This document shows positions 6,000-11,540 of a stretch of 11,540 nucleotides of DNA, in pieces. The notes beneath the pieces were generated by a model. It saw nothing but the letters and a program-made list of their open reading frames with translations. It was not told the origin of the DNA and searched no databases. The translations under genes were made by a program, and so were the position numbers. Every line of letters starts with the position of its first letter. The first letter of the stretch is position 1. Origin of the DNA: Thermococcus sp. (GTDB lineage: Archaea > Methanobacteriota_B > Thermococci > Thermococcales > Thermococcaceae); the NCBI GenBank assembly GCA_027062125.1, contig JAMOTW010000023.1, positions 1 through 11,540 of the forward strand, given 5' to 3'.

Positions 6000-6943
6000 A
6001 GGTCAGGGTCTCCTATGGAACCGCCATAGCTATGGGGCTGATAAGGGCGAAGATGCTGGCGAGGCCAACGACGGCCTACTTAATGACCCACTGGCCGGGC
6101 CGCTGCAGGAACAACTGTGCCTTCTGCGTCCAGGCCAGGGATAGTAAGGCCGACCTCGAAAAGCTCTCCCGCGTCACGTGGCCGGCCTTCGAGCTCGATA
6201 GGGTTATCGAGGCACTCCCGGACGGCAAGTTCGCGAGGATCTGCCTCCAGACCATAGACTATCCTGGGATGGTCGGAGATGTCCTCGATCTGCTCCGCGA
6301 GCTCCGGCCCCTCGGCCTTCCGGTTTCGGTCTCGATAACCCCCGTCGACAGGGAGATTCTGGAGGAGTTCAAGTCCCTCGGCGTTGACTACATAGGGGTA
6401 GGCCTCGACGTCGCCAGCGAGAGGCTCTACCCGGTAATCAAGGACTCCCTCTACTCCTGGGACGACATGTGGGCCTTTACCAGCGACGTCCTCGACGTCT
6501 TTGGCCCGGGGAGGGCCTTCGTCCACCTCATAGTGGGCCTTGGCGAGACGGACAGGGAGATGGTTGAGACGATGGCGGAGCTCTACGGGATGAACGCAGA
6601 GGTTTCCCTCTTCGCGTTCACCCCCGTCAAGGGGACCCGCCTTGAGAACGCCCGGTCTCCATCCCTCGAGCGCTACCGCAGGATACAGCTGGCGAGGTAC
6701 CTCCTTGGGGCTGGCCTCGCATCCCTGGAGGACTTCACCTTTGACAACGACGGCAACCTCACCGGCTTCGGGATTCCAAAGGAAGAACTCGTGGAGCTGG
6801 TCCCGCCCGAGGTCTTCGCCACCCACGGCTGTCCCGGCTGCAACAGGCCCTACTACAACGAGAGGCCGAGAAAGGAGCCCTACAACTTCCCAATGAAGCC
6901 GGAGAAAGGTTACGTGAAGAGTGTCCTGGACTCTATCCTCTGA
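5996..6943 (+). CDS. lipS2: Radical SAM protein, LipS2-type archaeal lipoyl synthase subunit
   Basis: A radical S-adenosylmethionine enzyme of 315 residues, of the kind often annotated as biotin synthase-like. C37, C41 and C44 form the CX3CX2C motif (CRNNCAFC) binding the catalytic 4Fe-4S cluster. A C-terminal CPGCNRPYYNERP at 279-291 supplies cysteines 279 and 282, suited to an auxiliary cluster that donates sulfur; C83 (RICLQT) may be another ligand. In T. kodakarensis two such proteins, which I recall as TK2109 (LipS1) and TK2248 (LipS2), together insert two sulfurs into octanoylated carrier protein to make the lipoyl group used by the glycine cleavage system. The neighbourhood here (asparaginase two genes before, PAN after) fits TK2248. 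No LipS1 is in the window. It overlaps the MFS stop by 4 bp and the convergent helical-protein gene by 11 bp. Radical SAM is certain; LipS2 is well supported but recalled. Confidence 0.85.
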   Translation: MKVRVSYGTAIAMGLIRAKMLARPTTAYLMTHWPGRCRNNCAFCVQARDSKADLEKLSRVTWPAFELDRVIEALPDGKFARICLQTIDYPGMVGDVLDLLRELRPLGLPVSVSITPVDREILEEFKSLGVDYIGVGLDVASERLYPVIKDSLYSWDDMWAFTSDVLDVFGPGRAFVHLIVGLGETDREMVETMAELYGMNAEVSLFAFTPVKGTRLENARSPSLERYRRIQLARYLLGAGLASLEDFTFDNDGNLTGFGIPKEELVELVPPEVFATHGCPGCNRPYYNERPRKEPYNFPMKPEKGYVKSVLDSIL

Positions 6944-7403
6944 GCCCCTCGATTATCTTTCCGAACTCCTCGGGCAGACCTTCCGTCTCGACTTCCTCTC
7001 CCCTTGCGAGCTTCACGAGGAGTGTCACAAAGGCGTAAAGCTCGGTGTCGCTCCTCACGAGGCCCAGCGTCGGCTCCATGTTCTCGGCCAGCTCGCCGAG
7101 GCGGTTCTCGCTCTTCAGTATGAAGAGGATGTCCCCGAGCATTTTGATTCCGAGTTTTCTGAGCTCCTCGTTCGGCGCGCGATAGACCCCCCTGATGGCG
7201 CACTTAACCGCCCCGCGGTAGTTGTCCTCCTGTATGAATACGTCCGCCATTCTGAAGCAGGCCTCGAAGTAGAGCTCCGGCTCGTCTTTCCTCGTCAGCT
7301 CCATTATGTCGTCGAGCTTCCTCTTTGTGGTCTCGAGGTCCCTCCTGTTCTCGGCCTCCAGAGCCTCCCTGAAGAGCTCGAGGGCCCTTTCCCTAACGTT
7401 CAC
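6933..7403 (-). CDS. Small all-helical repeat protein, TPR-like
   Basis: A 156-residue, highly charged, helical cytoplasmic protein with no membrane segment. Helix pairs such as ALELFREALEAENRRDLETT, YFEACFRMADVFIQEDNYRG and KLGIKMLGDILFILKSENR space large and small residues as in tetratricopeptide-like repeats, so a protein-binding role is likely; this is inference. The GTG at 7403-7401 is the preferred start: it follows GGGGTGAGGGC and lies within the end of the RIO2 gene (stop 7395-7393), an 11-bp overlap typical of coupled translation. An in-frame GTG at 7412 is possible, but its upstream context is weaker. Longer starts to 7460 run through RIO2 and are arginine-rich, unlike a real N-terminus. 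It is probably transcribed with RIO2, hinting at a link to ribosome maturation or just a shared promoter. Its end overlaps the convergent lipS2-like gene by 11 bp. Confidence 0.75.
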   Translation of the reverse strand: MNVRERALELFREALEAENRRDLETTKRKLDDIMELTRKDEPELYFEACFRMADVFIQEDNYRGAVKCAIRGVYRAPNEELRKLGIKMLGDILFILKSENRLGELAENMEPTLGLVRSDTELYAFVTLLVKLARGEEVETEGLPEEFGKIIEGLRG

Positions 7404-8328
7404 CGCCCTCACCCCTGCTCTCGAGCCAGGCCTCCTCGAAGGCCGGCCACACCTCCTCAAACTCCCTCTCCACGCGCCACCTCCTCCTGAAGGCGTTGAG
7501 GAGAACCGTTAAATCCCTCTTCAGGAGCTCGTAGCTCTCGGGCCTGTCTGTCGTCACGTACTGCGCCCAGTCTATGATGAGAACCTCGCCGTCGTCCGTC
7601 AGAACCACGTTGAACTGGCTGAGGTCGGAGTGAACTATCCCAAAGCGGACTATCTTCAGGTACTCGTCGAGGACCTTGGACAGTATCTCGCCGGCCTCCT
7701 CCCTCGTCAGGTCGGTGTCCCTCAGATCGGCGAGCTCGGTGCCGCTTATGAACTCCATTACCACGACGTGTCTATTCCACGCTATCGGCCTCGGAACCCT
7801 CGCAATCGGGCTGAGGAGCGTCAGCGCCTCGTACTCCTTCCTGGCTATCAGCCTCGAGACGTAGAGCCAGCTAGTGTGGCGCTTGTCCTGGAAGACGTGG
7901 CCGTGGTAGCCGGCTTTCCTTGATGCTGTTCTCCCGCCTATGCGGTTGAACTTGACGGCAACCTTCTCTCCTGATGGGGTCATTCCGACGTAGACGTCCG
8001 CGTCCTTTCCAACTCCCATCTGGGCGGTGCTTATCGCCTCTATGACACTCTTCTTCGAGAGCGCCCTTATGGCGAGGGCATCGTAGCCGTGTATCGTGAG
8101 CTGGTAGCCGATGTAGCCTATGTCGCTCCTCCTCACTACGAGCCCCCAGTCGTCGAGCTTGCCGAGCTTGAAGGAGGCCGTCTCCACGTCCACCCTCGAA
8201 AAGCGCGCTATCTCCTCGAGGGGCACCCATTTATAGCGGCGCATGTTCAGCTCTACCCCTCTCAGTATCCTGAAGTCAAGGTCTCGCAGGTTCGGATAGG
8301 CATCGAGCGCCAGTAGCTTGCTCACCAT
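7393..8328 (-). CDS. rio2: RIO2-family serine protein kinase / ATPase
   Basis: An atypical kinase-ATPase that in archaea and eukaryotes acts in late maturation of the small ribosomal subunit. The first 85 or so residues form the winged-helix domain that separates RIO2 from RIO1 (ending near GYQLTIHGYDALAI). The nucleotide loop GVGKDADVY is at 105-113, the ATP-anchoring lysine is K126 in VAVKF, and a basic, flexible loop (130-150) follows. The catalytic loop is HSDLSQFN at 233-240, with D235 and N240, and the metal-binding aspartate is D253 in IIDWAQ. The usual RIO2 form, as I recall it, has proline where this has alanine. Length is 311 residues. The ATG at 8328 sits 40 nt below a good TATA box, with GTGAGAG as a modest binding site. 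It heads a two-gene unit with the helical protein. The identification is secure. Confidence 0.95.
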   Translation of the reverse strand: MVSKLLALDAYPNLRDLDFRILRGVELNMRRYKWVPLEEIARFSRVDVETASFKLGKLDDWGLVVRRSDIGYIGYQLTIHGYDALAIRALSKKSVIEAISTAQMGVGKDADVYVGMTPSGEKVAVKFNRIGGRTASRKAGYHGHVFQDKRHTSWLYVSRLIARKEYEALTLLSPIARVPRPIAWNRHVVVMEFISGTELADLRDTDLTREEAGEILSKVLDEYLKIVRFGIVHSDLSQFNVVLTDDGEVLIIDWAQYVTTDRPESYELLKRDLTVLLNAFRRRWRVEREFEEVWPAFEEAWLESRGEGGER

Positions 8329-8359
8329 CTTCTCTCACGGGGTTTGCTAACTCCGGGGA

Positions 8360-8368
8360 TTTATAAAC
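8360..8368 (-). promoter_or_regulatory. TATA box of the RIO2 gene
   Basis: On the minus strand GTTTATAAA lies 40 nt upstream of the RIO2 ATG, with the upstream side A/G-rich as in a BRE. Transcription would begin near 8337-8343, leaving a leader of roughly 10-15 nt. Confidence 0.6.
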
Positions 8369-8438
8369 CTAGTTGCCCTGTGAGGTATCTCCCCTCAGGG
8401 GCTGATAAAGCTTGAAGGGTCGCCGGGCTCCCAATGGA

Positions 8439-9005
8439 TTAGTCGGTGCAGTTGAACCGGTAGAACGGCTCGAGGATCACCACCGGAAGCTCTCCCCTGT
8501 ATTTGATAAGGCCGTCCCGGGTTTCCACCGTTATGTGCATCGAAATCCTGTCCTCCGGCGCTTTGTCGATGAACGTTAGCTCGTACGTCCCTTTCCCCGC
8601 CTCGCCGAAGTTCTTCACTTGGATGATATACCTCATTCCGTTCTGGTTCTCGCCCCTGATTATCTCGACTTCCCCATACCAAGGCGGTTCGACCTCCAGG
8701 TAAAGGTCGTTTAGATATTCCCTTTTCACCTCGACCCGGACGTTGAGAGTCCTCGCACTTTCCCGCGGGGTTATCCAGAGACGTATCCTGTCGAAGTCCC
8801 TGGTGACCACAACGTAGAAGTGCCCGCTGAAGTTCGCCCTCAGACTCTCGTCCCTTCCCACCCAGTTGATCGGCTCTTCTGAATCGCCATAGGGCCCCTT
8901 GGAAAGCTCCGGTGTGACCGTTACCGGGACTTGGCTCGCGATGATGATCAGCACTATGGGGATCACCACGGTGGCATAGGCATAGTGCCTCCTCAAGCTC
9001 CCCAC
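8439..9005 (-). CDS. Unrecognised exported protein with N-terminal membrane anchor
   Basis: About 188 residues. The N-terminus is basic (VGSLRRHYAYA) and is followed by one hydrophobic helix (TVVIPIVLIIIA, about residues 12-24), so it is an exported protein or signal-anchored membrane protein with its bulk outside. The remainder alternates hydrophobic and charged residues as in beta-strands (YVVVTRDFDRIRLWITP, LYLEVEPPWYGEVEIIR), suggesting a beta-sandwich. Two N-glycosylation sequons are visible: NFS near residue 59 and NCT at the very C-terminus. I do not recognise the family. The start is uncertain: GTG at 9005 or TTG at 9008. Both lie about 30 nt below a TATA-like CTTTTTAA, so the message may be leaderless; no ribosome binding site is seen. 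It follows PAN by 34-37 bp and may be partly cotranscribed. Codon use matches neighbours. Confidence 0.75.
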   Translation of the reverse strand: MGSLRRHYAYATVVIPIVLIIIASQVPVTVTPELSKGPYGDSEEPINWVGRDESLRANFSGHFYVVVTRDFDRIRLWITPRESARTLNVRVEVKREYLNDLYLEVEPPWYGEVEIIRGENQNGMRYIIQVKNFGEAGKGTYELTFIDKAPEDRISMHITVETRDGLIKYRGELPVVILEPFYRFNCTD

Positions 9006-9030
9006 CAAAGGGAATACTAAAAGAAGGGGT

Positions 9031-9038
9031 TAAAAAGA
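9031..9038 (-). promoter_or_regulatory. TATA-like / T-run element between PAN and the exported-protein gene
   Basis: On the minus strand CTTTTTAA begins 5 nt past the PAN stop. It is well placed as a TATA box for the next gene (start 26-30 nt on), and its five-T run could also end PAN transcripts. One short element may do both jobs. Confidence 0.4.
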
Positions 9039-9042
9039 TACC

Positions 9043-10239
9043 TCAGCCGTACATGACCTCATGCATCGCTATCTGCTGGGCGAGCCTCTGCTCGGCGCCG
9101 AAGACCTTCTCGATGGCCTTGAGGAAGTCATCCTGGGTGACGTACTCGCGCCTGTCCCTTATGGCAAACATTCCCGCCTCGGTCGCTATGGCCTTGAGGT
9201 CGGCACCGCTGGCCCCCTCGGTCATCTCCGCTATGACGCGGAGGTCAACGTCTTTGAGGTTCATCTTCCTTGTGTGGACCTTGAGTATTTCAAGCCTTCC
9301 GCGGAAGTCCGGGAGCGGGACCTCTATGAGCCTGTCGAACCTTCCGGGTCTCAACAGCGCCGGGTCGAGTATGTCGGGCCTGTTGGTTGCCGCGATTATC
9401 TTGACGTTCCCGCGCGGGTCGAAGCCGTCCATTTCCGCTAAAAGTTGCATCAGCGTCCTGTTGACCTCCCTCTCGCCGCCGGTGGTTTCATCCATCCTCT
9501 TCGCTCCGATCGCGTCAATCTCGTCGATGAAGATTATCGTCGGCGCCTTCTCCTTGGCCAGCTCGAAGAGCTCGTGTACCAGCCTGGCACCCTCGCCGAT
9601 GAACTTCCTGACCAGCTCACTGCCGACGACGCGGATGAAGGTGGCGTTGGCCTCGTGGGCTATGGCCTTTGCCATGAGGGTCTTTCCACAGCCCGGTGGC
9701 CCGTAGAGGAGAACGCCCTTTGGGGGCTCGATTCCAACGCGCTCGAAGAGCTCGGGGTGTCTGAGCGGAAGTTCTACCGCCTCCCTGAGTTCGTGTAGTT
9801 GCTTGTCGAGACCTCCGATGTCCTTGTAGGTGACCTTCGGCCTCTCGATGACCTCGAAGCCGAGGACGCTCGGGTCCTTCTCGCTCGGGAGGAGCTCCAC
9901 GACCGCCATCGTCCTCTGGTCGAGGGCGACCCTTGAGCCGGGCTTGAGCTTGTCGCGCTCTATCCACGGTGCTATCCTGACGACGAAGCGCGGCCCGTTG
10001 AAGTTCTGGACTATCGCCCTGTCCTCGTCGAGTATCTCCAGGAGAGTCCCGGCGAAGGCCGGCGGCTGTCTGAGCCTCGACATCTCCATCCTGAGGCGTG
10101 AGAGCTCCCTCTCCAGCCTCTCCTTGTCGGCCTCTAAGGTTCTCACCTGGAGTTCGAGCTGTCTTATACGCCTCTTCAGGTACATGACGTAATCATCGTA
10201 TTCGTCCGTGGGTTTGATATCAACGTTCTCAACGCTCAT
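9043..10239 (-). CDS. pan: Proteasome-activating nucleotidase (PAN), AAA+ ATPase
   Basis: A hexameric cytoplasmic ATPase that unfolds proteins and feeds them to the archaeal 20S proteasome; homologue of the eukaryotic 19S Rpt subunits. An N-terminal coiled coil spans about residues 16-57, followed by an OB-fold region (about 64-120) and the AAA domain. Visible motifs are Walker A GPPGCGKT at 180-187, the pore loop FIGEG at 213-217, Walker B IIFIDEIDA at 235-243, and arginines in LLRPGRFDR at 295-303. The C-terminus ends MYG, an HbYX-type motif that opens the proteasome gate. The ATG at 10239 gives 398 residues, the usual PAN length, and has GAGGTGA 5 nt upstream; an in-frame GTG at 10248 lies in that binding site. 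No proteasome subunit gene is adjacent, as is normal for Thermococcales. Identification is certain. Confidence 0.97.
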   Translation of the reverse strand: MSVENVDIKPTDEYDDYVMYLKRRIRQLELQVRTLEADKERLERELSRLRMEMSRLRQPPAFAGTLLEILDEDRAIVQNFNGPRFVVRIAPWIERDKLKPGSRVALDQRTMAVVELLPSEKDPSVLGFEVIERPKVTYKDIGGLDKQLHELREAVELPLRHPELFERVGIEPPKGVLLYGPPGCGKTLMAKAIAHEANATFIRVVGSELVRKFIGEGARLVHELFELAKEKAPTIIFIDEIDAIGAKRMDETTGGEREVNRTLMQLLAEMDGFDPRGNVKIIAATNRPDILDPALLRPGRFDRLIEVPLPDFRGRLEILKVHTRKMNLKDVDLRVIAEMTEGASGADLKAIATEAGMFAIRDRREYVTQDDFLKAIEKVFGAEQRLAQQIAMHEVMYG

Positions 10240-10278
10240 AACTTTCACCTCTCACATGGAATTATCTATAGAAGGGTC

Positions 10279-10285
10279 TTTTTAA
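10279..10285 (-). promoter_or_regulatory. Proximal TATA box of pan
   Basis: On the minus strand TTAAAAA lies 46 nt upstream of the pan ATG, with GAG before it. The likely transcription start is near 10255, giving a short leader with the GAGGTGA ribosome binding site. Confidence 0.5.
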
Positions 10286-10313
10286 CTCTATCCTTCCCCC
10301 TACCCTTGACCGG

Positions 10314-10336
10314 GCGCCTTATATACTTTTGGTGCC
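10314..10336. promoter_or_regulatory. TATA box framed by an imperfect inverted repeat in the pan-cas6 region
   Basis: GGCGCC (10314-10319) and GGTGCC (10331-10336) are an inverted repeat matching at 5 of 6 positions, framing a strong TATA sequence. Read on the minus strand this is AAAAGTATATAAGG, a BRE-like run plus TATA pointing toward pan, about 88 nt from its start. It may be a second, distal pan promoter with an operator-like frame. Regulation is inferred only from the arrangement. Confidence 0.4.
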
Positions 10337-10355
10337 AAACATGGTCATTTTTGAA

Positions 10356-10370
10356 ACTTCGTTTTGAAGT
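10356..10370. repeat. Inverted repeat ACTTC-N5-GAAGT
   Basis: Perfect 5-bp arms around GTTTT in the region between pan and cas6. It is a small palindrome of operator size; it could also be chance. Confidence 0.3.
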
Positions 10371-10379
10371 AATCCGGAG

Positions 10380-10393
10380 GGGGTTTAATCCCC
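10380..10393. repeat. Quasi-palindrome GGGG-TTTAAT-CCCC
   Basis: Four-bp GC arms around an A/T core, 16 nt upstream of the probable cas6 TATA box. With TAATCC repeated at 10370-10375 and 10386-10391, it may be a regulator-binding site for cas6. Sequence evidence only. Confidence 0.3.
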
Positions 10394-10408
10394 GAAATTC
10401 TTATTAAC

Positions 10409-10415
10409 TTTAAAC
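10409..10415 (+). promoter_or_regulatory. Probable TATA box of the cas6-like gene
   Basis: TTTAAAC lies 45 nt upstream of the ATG at 10454. Transcription would start near 10437-10440 and the leader would carry GGGGTGGG at 10441-10448 as the ribosome binding site. Confidence 0.45.
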
Positions 10416-10453
10416 GCGGAGTATTGAAAGGCTATATCCAGGGGTGGGTTGTA

Positions 10454-11203
10454 ATGAGAGTAGAAATAAAGTTCCGGCCCGCGGAGGAGGGCACGATTCT
10501 GCCGTTCAATTATAACTACGACGTTTATAACCAGCTCATAGAAAAGATGGCGATAGTCTCCCCCGAGATTGCGAGGGAGGCGGAGGTCAGCCACGTTGAC
10601 TACTTCACCTTCTCTCGCATAATGGTCAGGAAACGTGAACTCATCCCGGATAGGGGAATACGGGTCCTCTCCGACGACGTTTCGCTCTACGTCTCCTCCT
10701 CATCGAGTGAGCTCATAAAGGCCGTCGTTGAGGGCTTCATCGACAGCCCGGTTCTCCAGATTGGGGAGGCCGCGTTCATTGCTGACGACATAAAAGTCCT
10801 CAAGGAGCCCAAGATATCCAGAACTGCCCTCTTCTCCACTCTGAGCCCCATAATGGTGCGCACCGTCAAACTCAGCGGCAACAGGATGAAGATATGGGAT
10901 CTCTACCCCAACGAGGAGGCCTTCTTCGACAAGCTCCGTAAGGTAATGCTTATGCGCTACTCCGCCATAATGGGCTCCATGCCCGAGGAGAAGGACTTCT
11001 CCATAGACGTCATCAAGTTCAAGCCCGTCAGGATACTCGTCAAGGACACCTACTACCGCGGCTCGCTCATGATATTCCGCTACACCGGTTCGGAGGAGAT
11101 AGCCCGCTTCGGCTACGAGAACGGCTTCGGAGAGAAGACGCGCTACGGCTTCGGAATGGTCAAAGTGATAGATGAAGAGCAAGAACGAGAAGCCCGAGAA
11201 TGA
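10454..11203 (+). CDS. cas6: Cas6-family RNA-binding / CRISPR RNA processing protein, possibly non-catalytic
   Basis: A 249-residue Cas6-family protein: two ferredoxin-like domains, ending in the glycine-rich loop GFGEKTRYGFGMVKV (about 223-237), which closely matches the same loop in P. furiosus Cas6. LREPK-like and TLSPI motifs in the middle (KVLKEPK, STLSPIMVRT) also match. Cas6 proteins cut CRISPR transcripts within repeats. Aligned by eye against P. furiosus Cas6, as I remember it, the catalytic Tyr31, His46 and Lys52 fall at about Glu30, Glu44 and Asp49 here; a His47 is close by. The protein may therefore bind repeat RNA without cutting, like the non-catalytic Cas6 paralogues described from Pyrococcus. 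No other cas gene or CRISPR array is in the window. The ATG at 10454 follows GGGGTGGG; a TTG at 10424 lacks such a site and is rejected. The 3' end overlaps the convergent next gene by 44 bp. Confidence 0.85.
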   Translation: MRVEIKFRPAEEGTILPFNYNYDVYNQLIEKMAIVSPEIAREAEVSHVDYFTFSRIMVRKRELIPDRGIRVLSDDVSLYVSSSSSELIKAVVEGFIDSPVLQIGEAAFIADDIKVLKEPKISRTALFSTLSPIMVRTVKLSGNRMKIWDLYPNEEAFFDKLRKVMLMRYSAIMGSMPEEKDFSIDVIKFKPVRILVKDTYYRGSLMIFRYTGSEEIARFGYENGFGEKTRYGFGMVKVIDEEQEREARE

Positions 11204-11540
11204 ACTCTATCCCCCAGACTATCGCGACGAGCTTCGGCTCGTTCACCCTGACTCTTCTCATTATCATTCCCAGGAAGCTCGGATAGGGCGGGGCCTGAAG
11301 TGTCCCGTCCGGCAGGACCGTCGTCCTCCCGTGCTTTCTAACTCCGAAGCGGACTCCAAAGGCCTTTATAGTGAAATCGAGGAAGTGTGGAATGAGGAGT
11401 ATCGCGGCGTATACCTCAACTTTCCCGATTATCCCGACGAGGCCTATCAGCGCCCCAATGCTCAGCGTTCCAGTGTCCCCAGGAAAGACCCTCGCCGGGT
11501 ACTTGTTCCACCAGAGGAAGCCGAGGGCCGCCCCCAGCCC
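11160..11540 (-). CDS. GlcNAc-1-phosphate transferase-like membrane enzyme (GT4/MraY family), C-terminal part
   Basis: The minus strand codes for 126 residues plus stop (TGA at 11162-11160), running in from beyond the right edge; the N-terminus is missing. The motifs WNKYPARVFPGDTGTL and HFLDFTIK are the GDxG and cytoplasmic-loop signatures of the polyprenyl-phosphate sugar-1-phosphate transferase family (MraY, WecA, Alg7). Several hydrophobic helices are present, including IGALIGLVGIIG, VYAAILLIP and the final LVAIVWGIEFILGLLVLALH. In archaea the likely role is UDP-GlcNAc:dolichyl-phosphate GlcNAc-1-phosphate transfer (AglH-like), the first step in building the lipid-linked glycan for N-glycosylation, at the cytoplasmic membrane. 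The exact sugar is not shown by sequence. Its last 44 bp lie within the 3' end of the cas6-like gene on the other strand. The family is secure, the precise reaction inferred. Confidence 0.85.
   Translation of the reverse strand, partial: GLGAALGFLWWNKYPARVFPGDTGTLSIGALIGLVGIIGKVEVYAAILLIPHFLDFTIKAFGVRFGVRKHGRTTVLPDGTLQAPPYPSFLGMIMRRVRVNEPKLVAIVWGIEFILGLLVLALHLSL

Noticed and set aside
7404..7460. Longer N-terminus for the helical protein downstream of RIO2
   Set aside because: The extra residues are arginine- and glycine-rich and antiparallel to RIO2 coding logic; the GTG at 7403 has a GGGGTGAGGG site.
8391..8401. CCCCTCAGGGG as a hairpin terminator between the exported protein and RIO2
   Set aside because: The loop is one base and no T-run follows on the strand being transcribed; probably chance.
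10424..10453. TTG at 10424 as the start of the cas6-like gene
   Set aside because: No ribosome binding site before it, whereas the ATG at 10454 has GGGGTGGG at good spacing and matches Cas6 N-termini (MRVEIKF).
10240..10453. A CRISPR array near the cas6-like gene
   Set aside because: No repeated 28-37-nt unit with spacers is present; only a single 8-nt handle-like match.
1..11540. Insertion sequence, integrase, attachment site or tRNA gene
   Set aside because: No transposase or integrase motifs, no tRNA-like cloverleaf with CCA-ready stem seen by eye, and codon use is even throughout; only the small relic suggests rearrangement.

Overview
The window is almost certainly from a hyperthermophilic archaeon of the order Thermococcales, most likely a GC-rich Thermococcus. 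This rests on a class I lysyl-tRNA synthetase, the proteasome-activating nucleotidase PAN, RIO2 kinase, an IorB subunit, a PhoU protein with an AbrB-type head, archaeal TATA boxes about 38-46 nt upstream of start codons, and GGTGGT-type ribosome binding sites. From memory, the asparaginase / transporter / radical-SAM / helical protein / RIO2 / PAN order also matches the TK2246-TK2252 neighbourhood of T. kodakarensis; I could not check this.

Layout. Positions 1-246 hold the start of an unidentified minus-strand gene, divergent from lysS (377-1957) across a palindromic TATA box. Next on the plus strand come a solitary iorB (2078-2662), a decayed minus-strand membrane-protein tail (about 2675-2815), and a PhoU-like regulator (2921-3835). 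An apparent operon follows: plant-type asparaginase (3900-4820), MFS transporter (about 4821-5999) and a radical-SAM enzyme recognised as LipS2-type lipoyl synthase subunit (5996-6943). It converges, with an 11-bp overlap, on a minus-strand pair: RIO2 kinase (7393-8328) followed by a small helical protein (6933-7403). Further minus-strand genes are an unrecognised membrane-anchored exported protein (8439-9005) and PAN (9043-10239). A 214-bp divergent region separates PAN from a solitary Cas6-family gene (10454-11203). Its 3' end overlaps by 44 bp the 3' end of a truncated minus-strand GlcNAc-1-phosphotransferase-like gene (11160 to the window edge).

The genes are mainly housekeeping: translation (LysRS), ribosome maturation (RIO2), protein quality control (PAN), cofactor synthesis (LipS2), amino-acid and peptide catabolism (IorB, asparaginase), phosphate signalling (PhoU) and N-glycan lipid-carrier synthesis (the last gene). 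No rRNA, tRNA, insertion sequence or CRISPR array was seen. I found no convincing multi-gene system that is wholly new.

The points most worth a second look are the orphan Cas6-like gene, whose catalytic positions do not align with those of P. furiosus Cas6; the MFS gene, whose first membrane helix is coded in frame but has no usable start codon (apparent one-base frameshift around 4807-4824); the iorB with no iorA beside it; the membrane-protein relic; and the palindrome-rich region between PAN and cas6.
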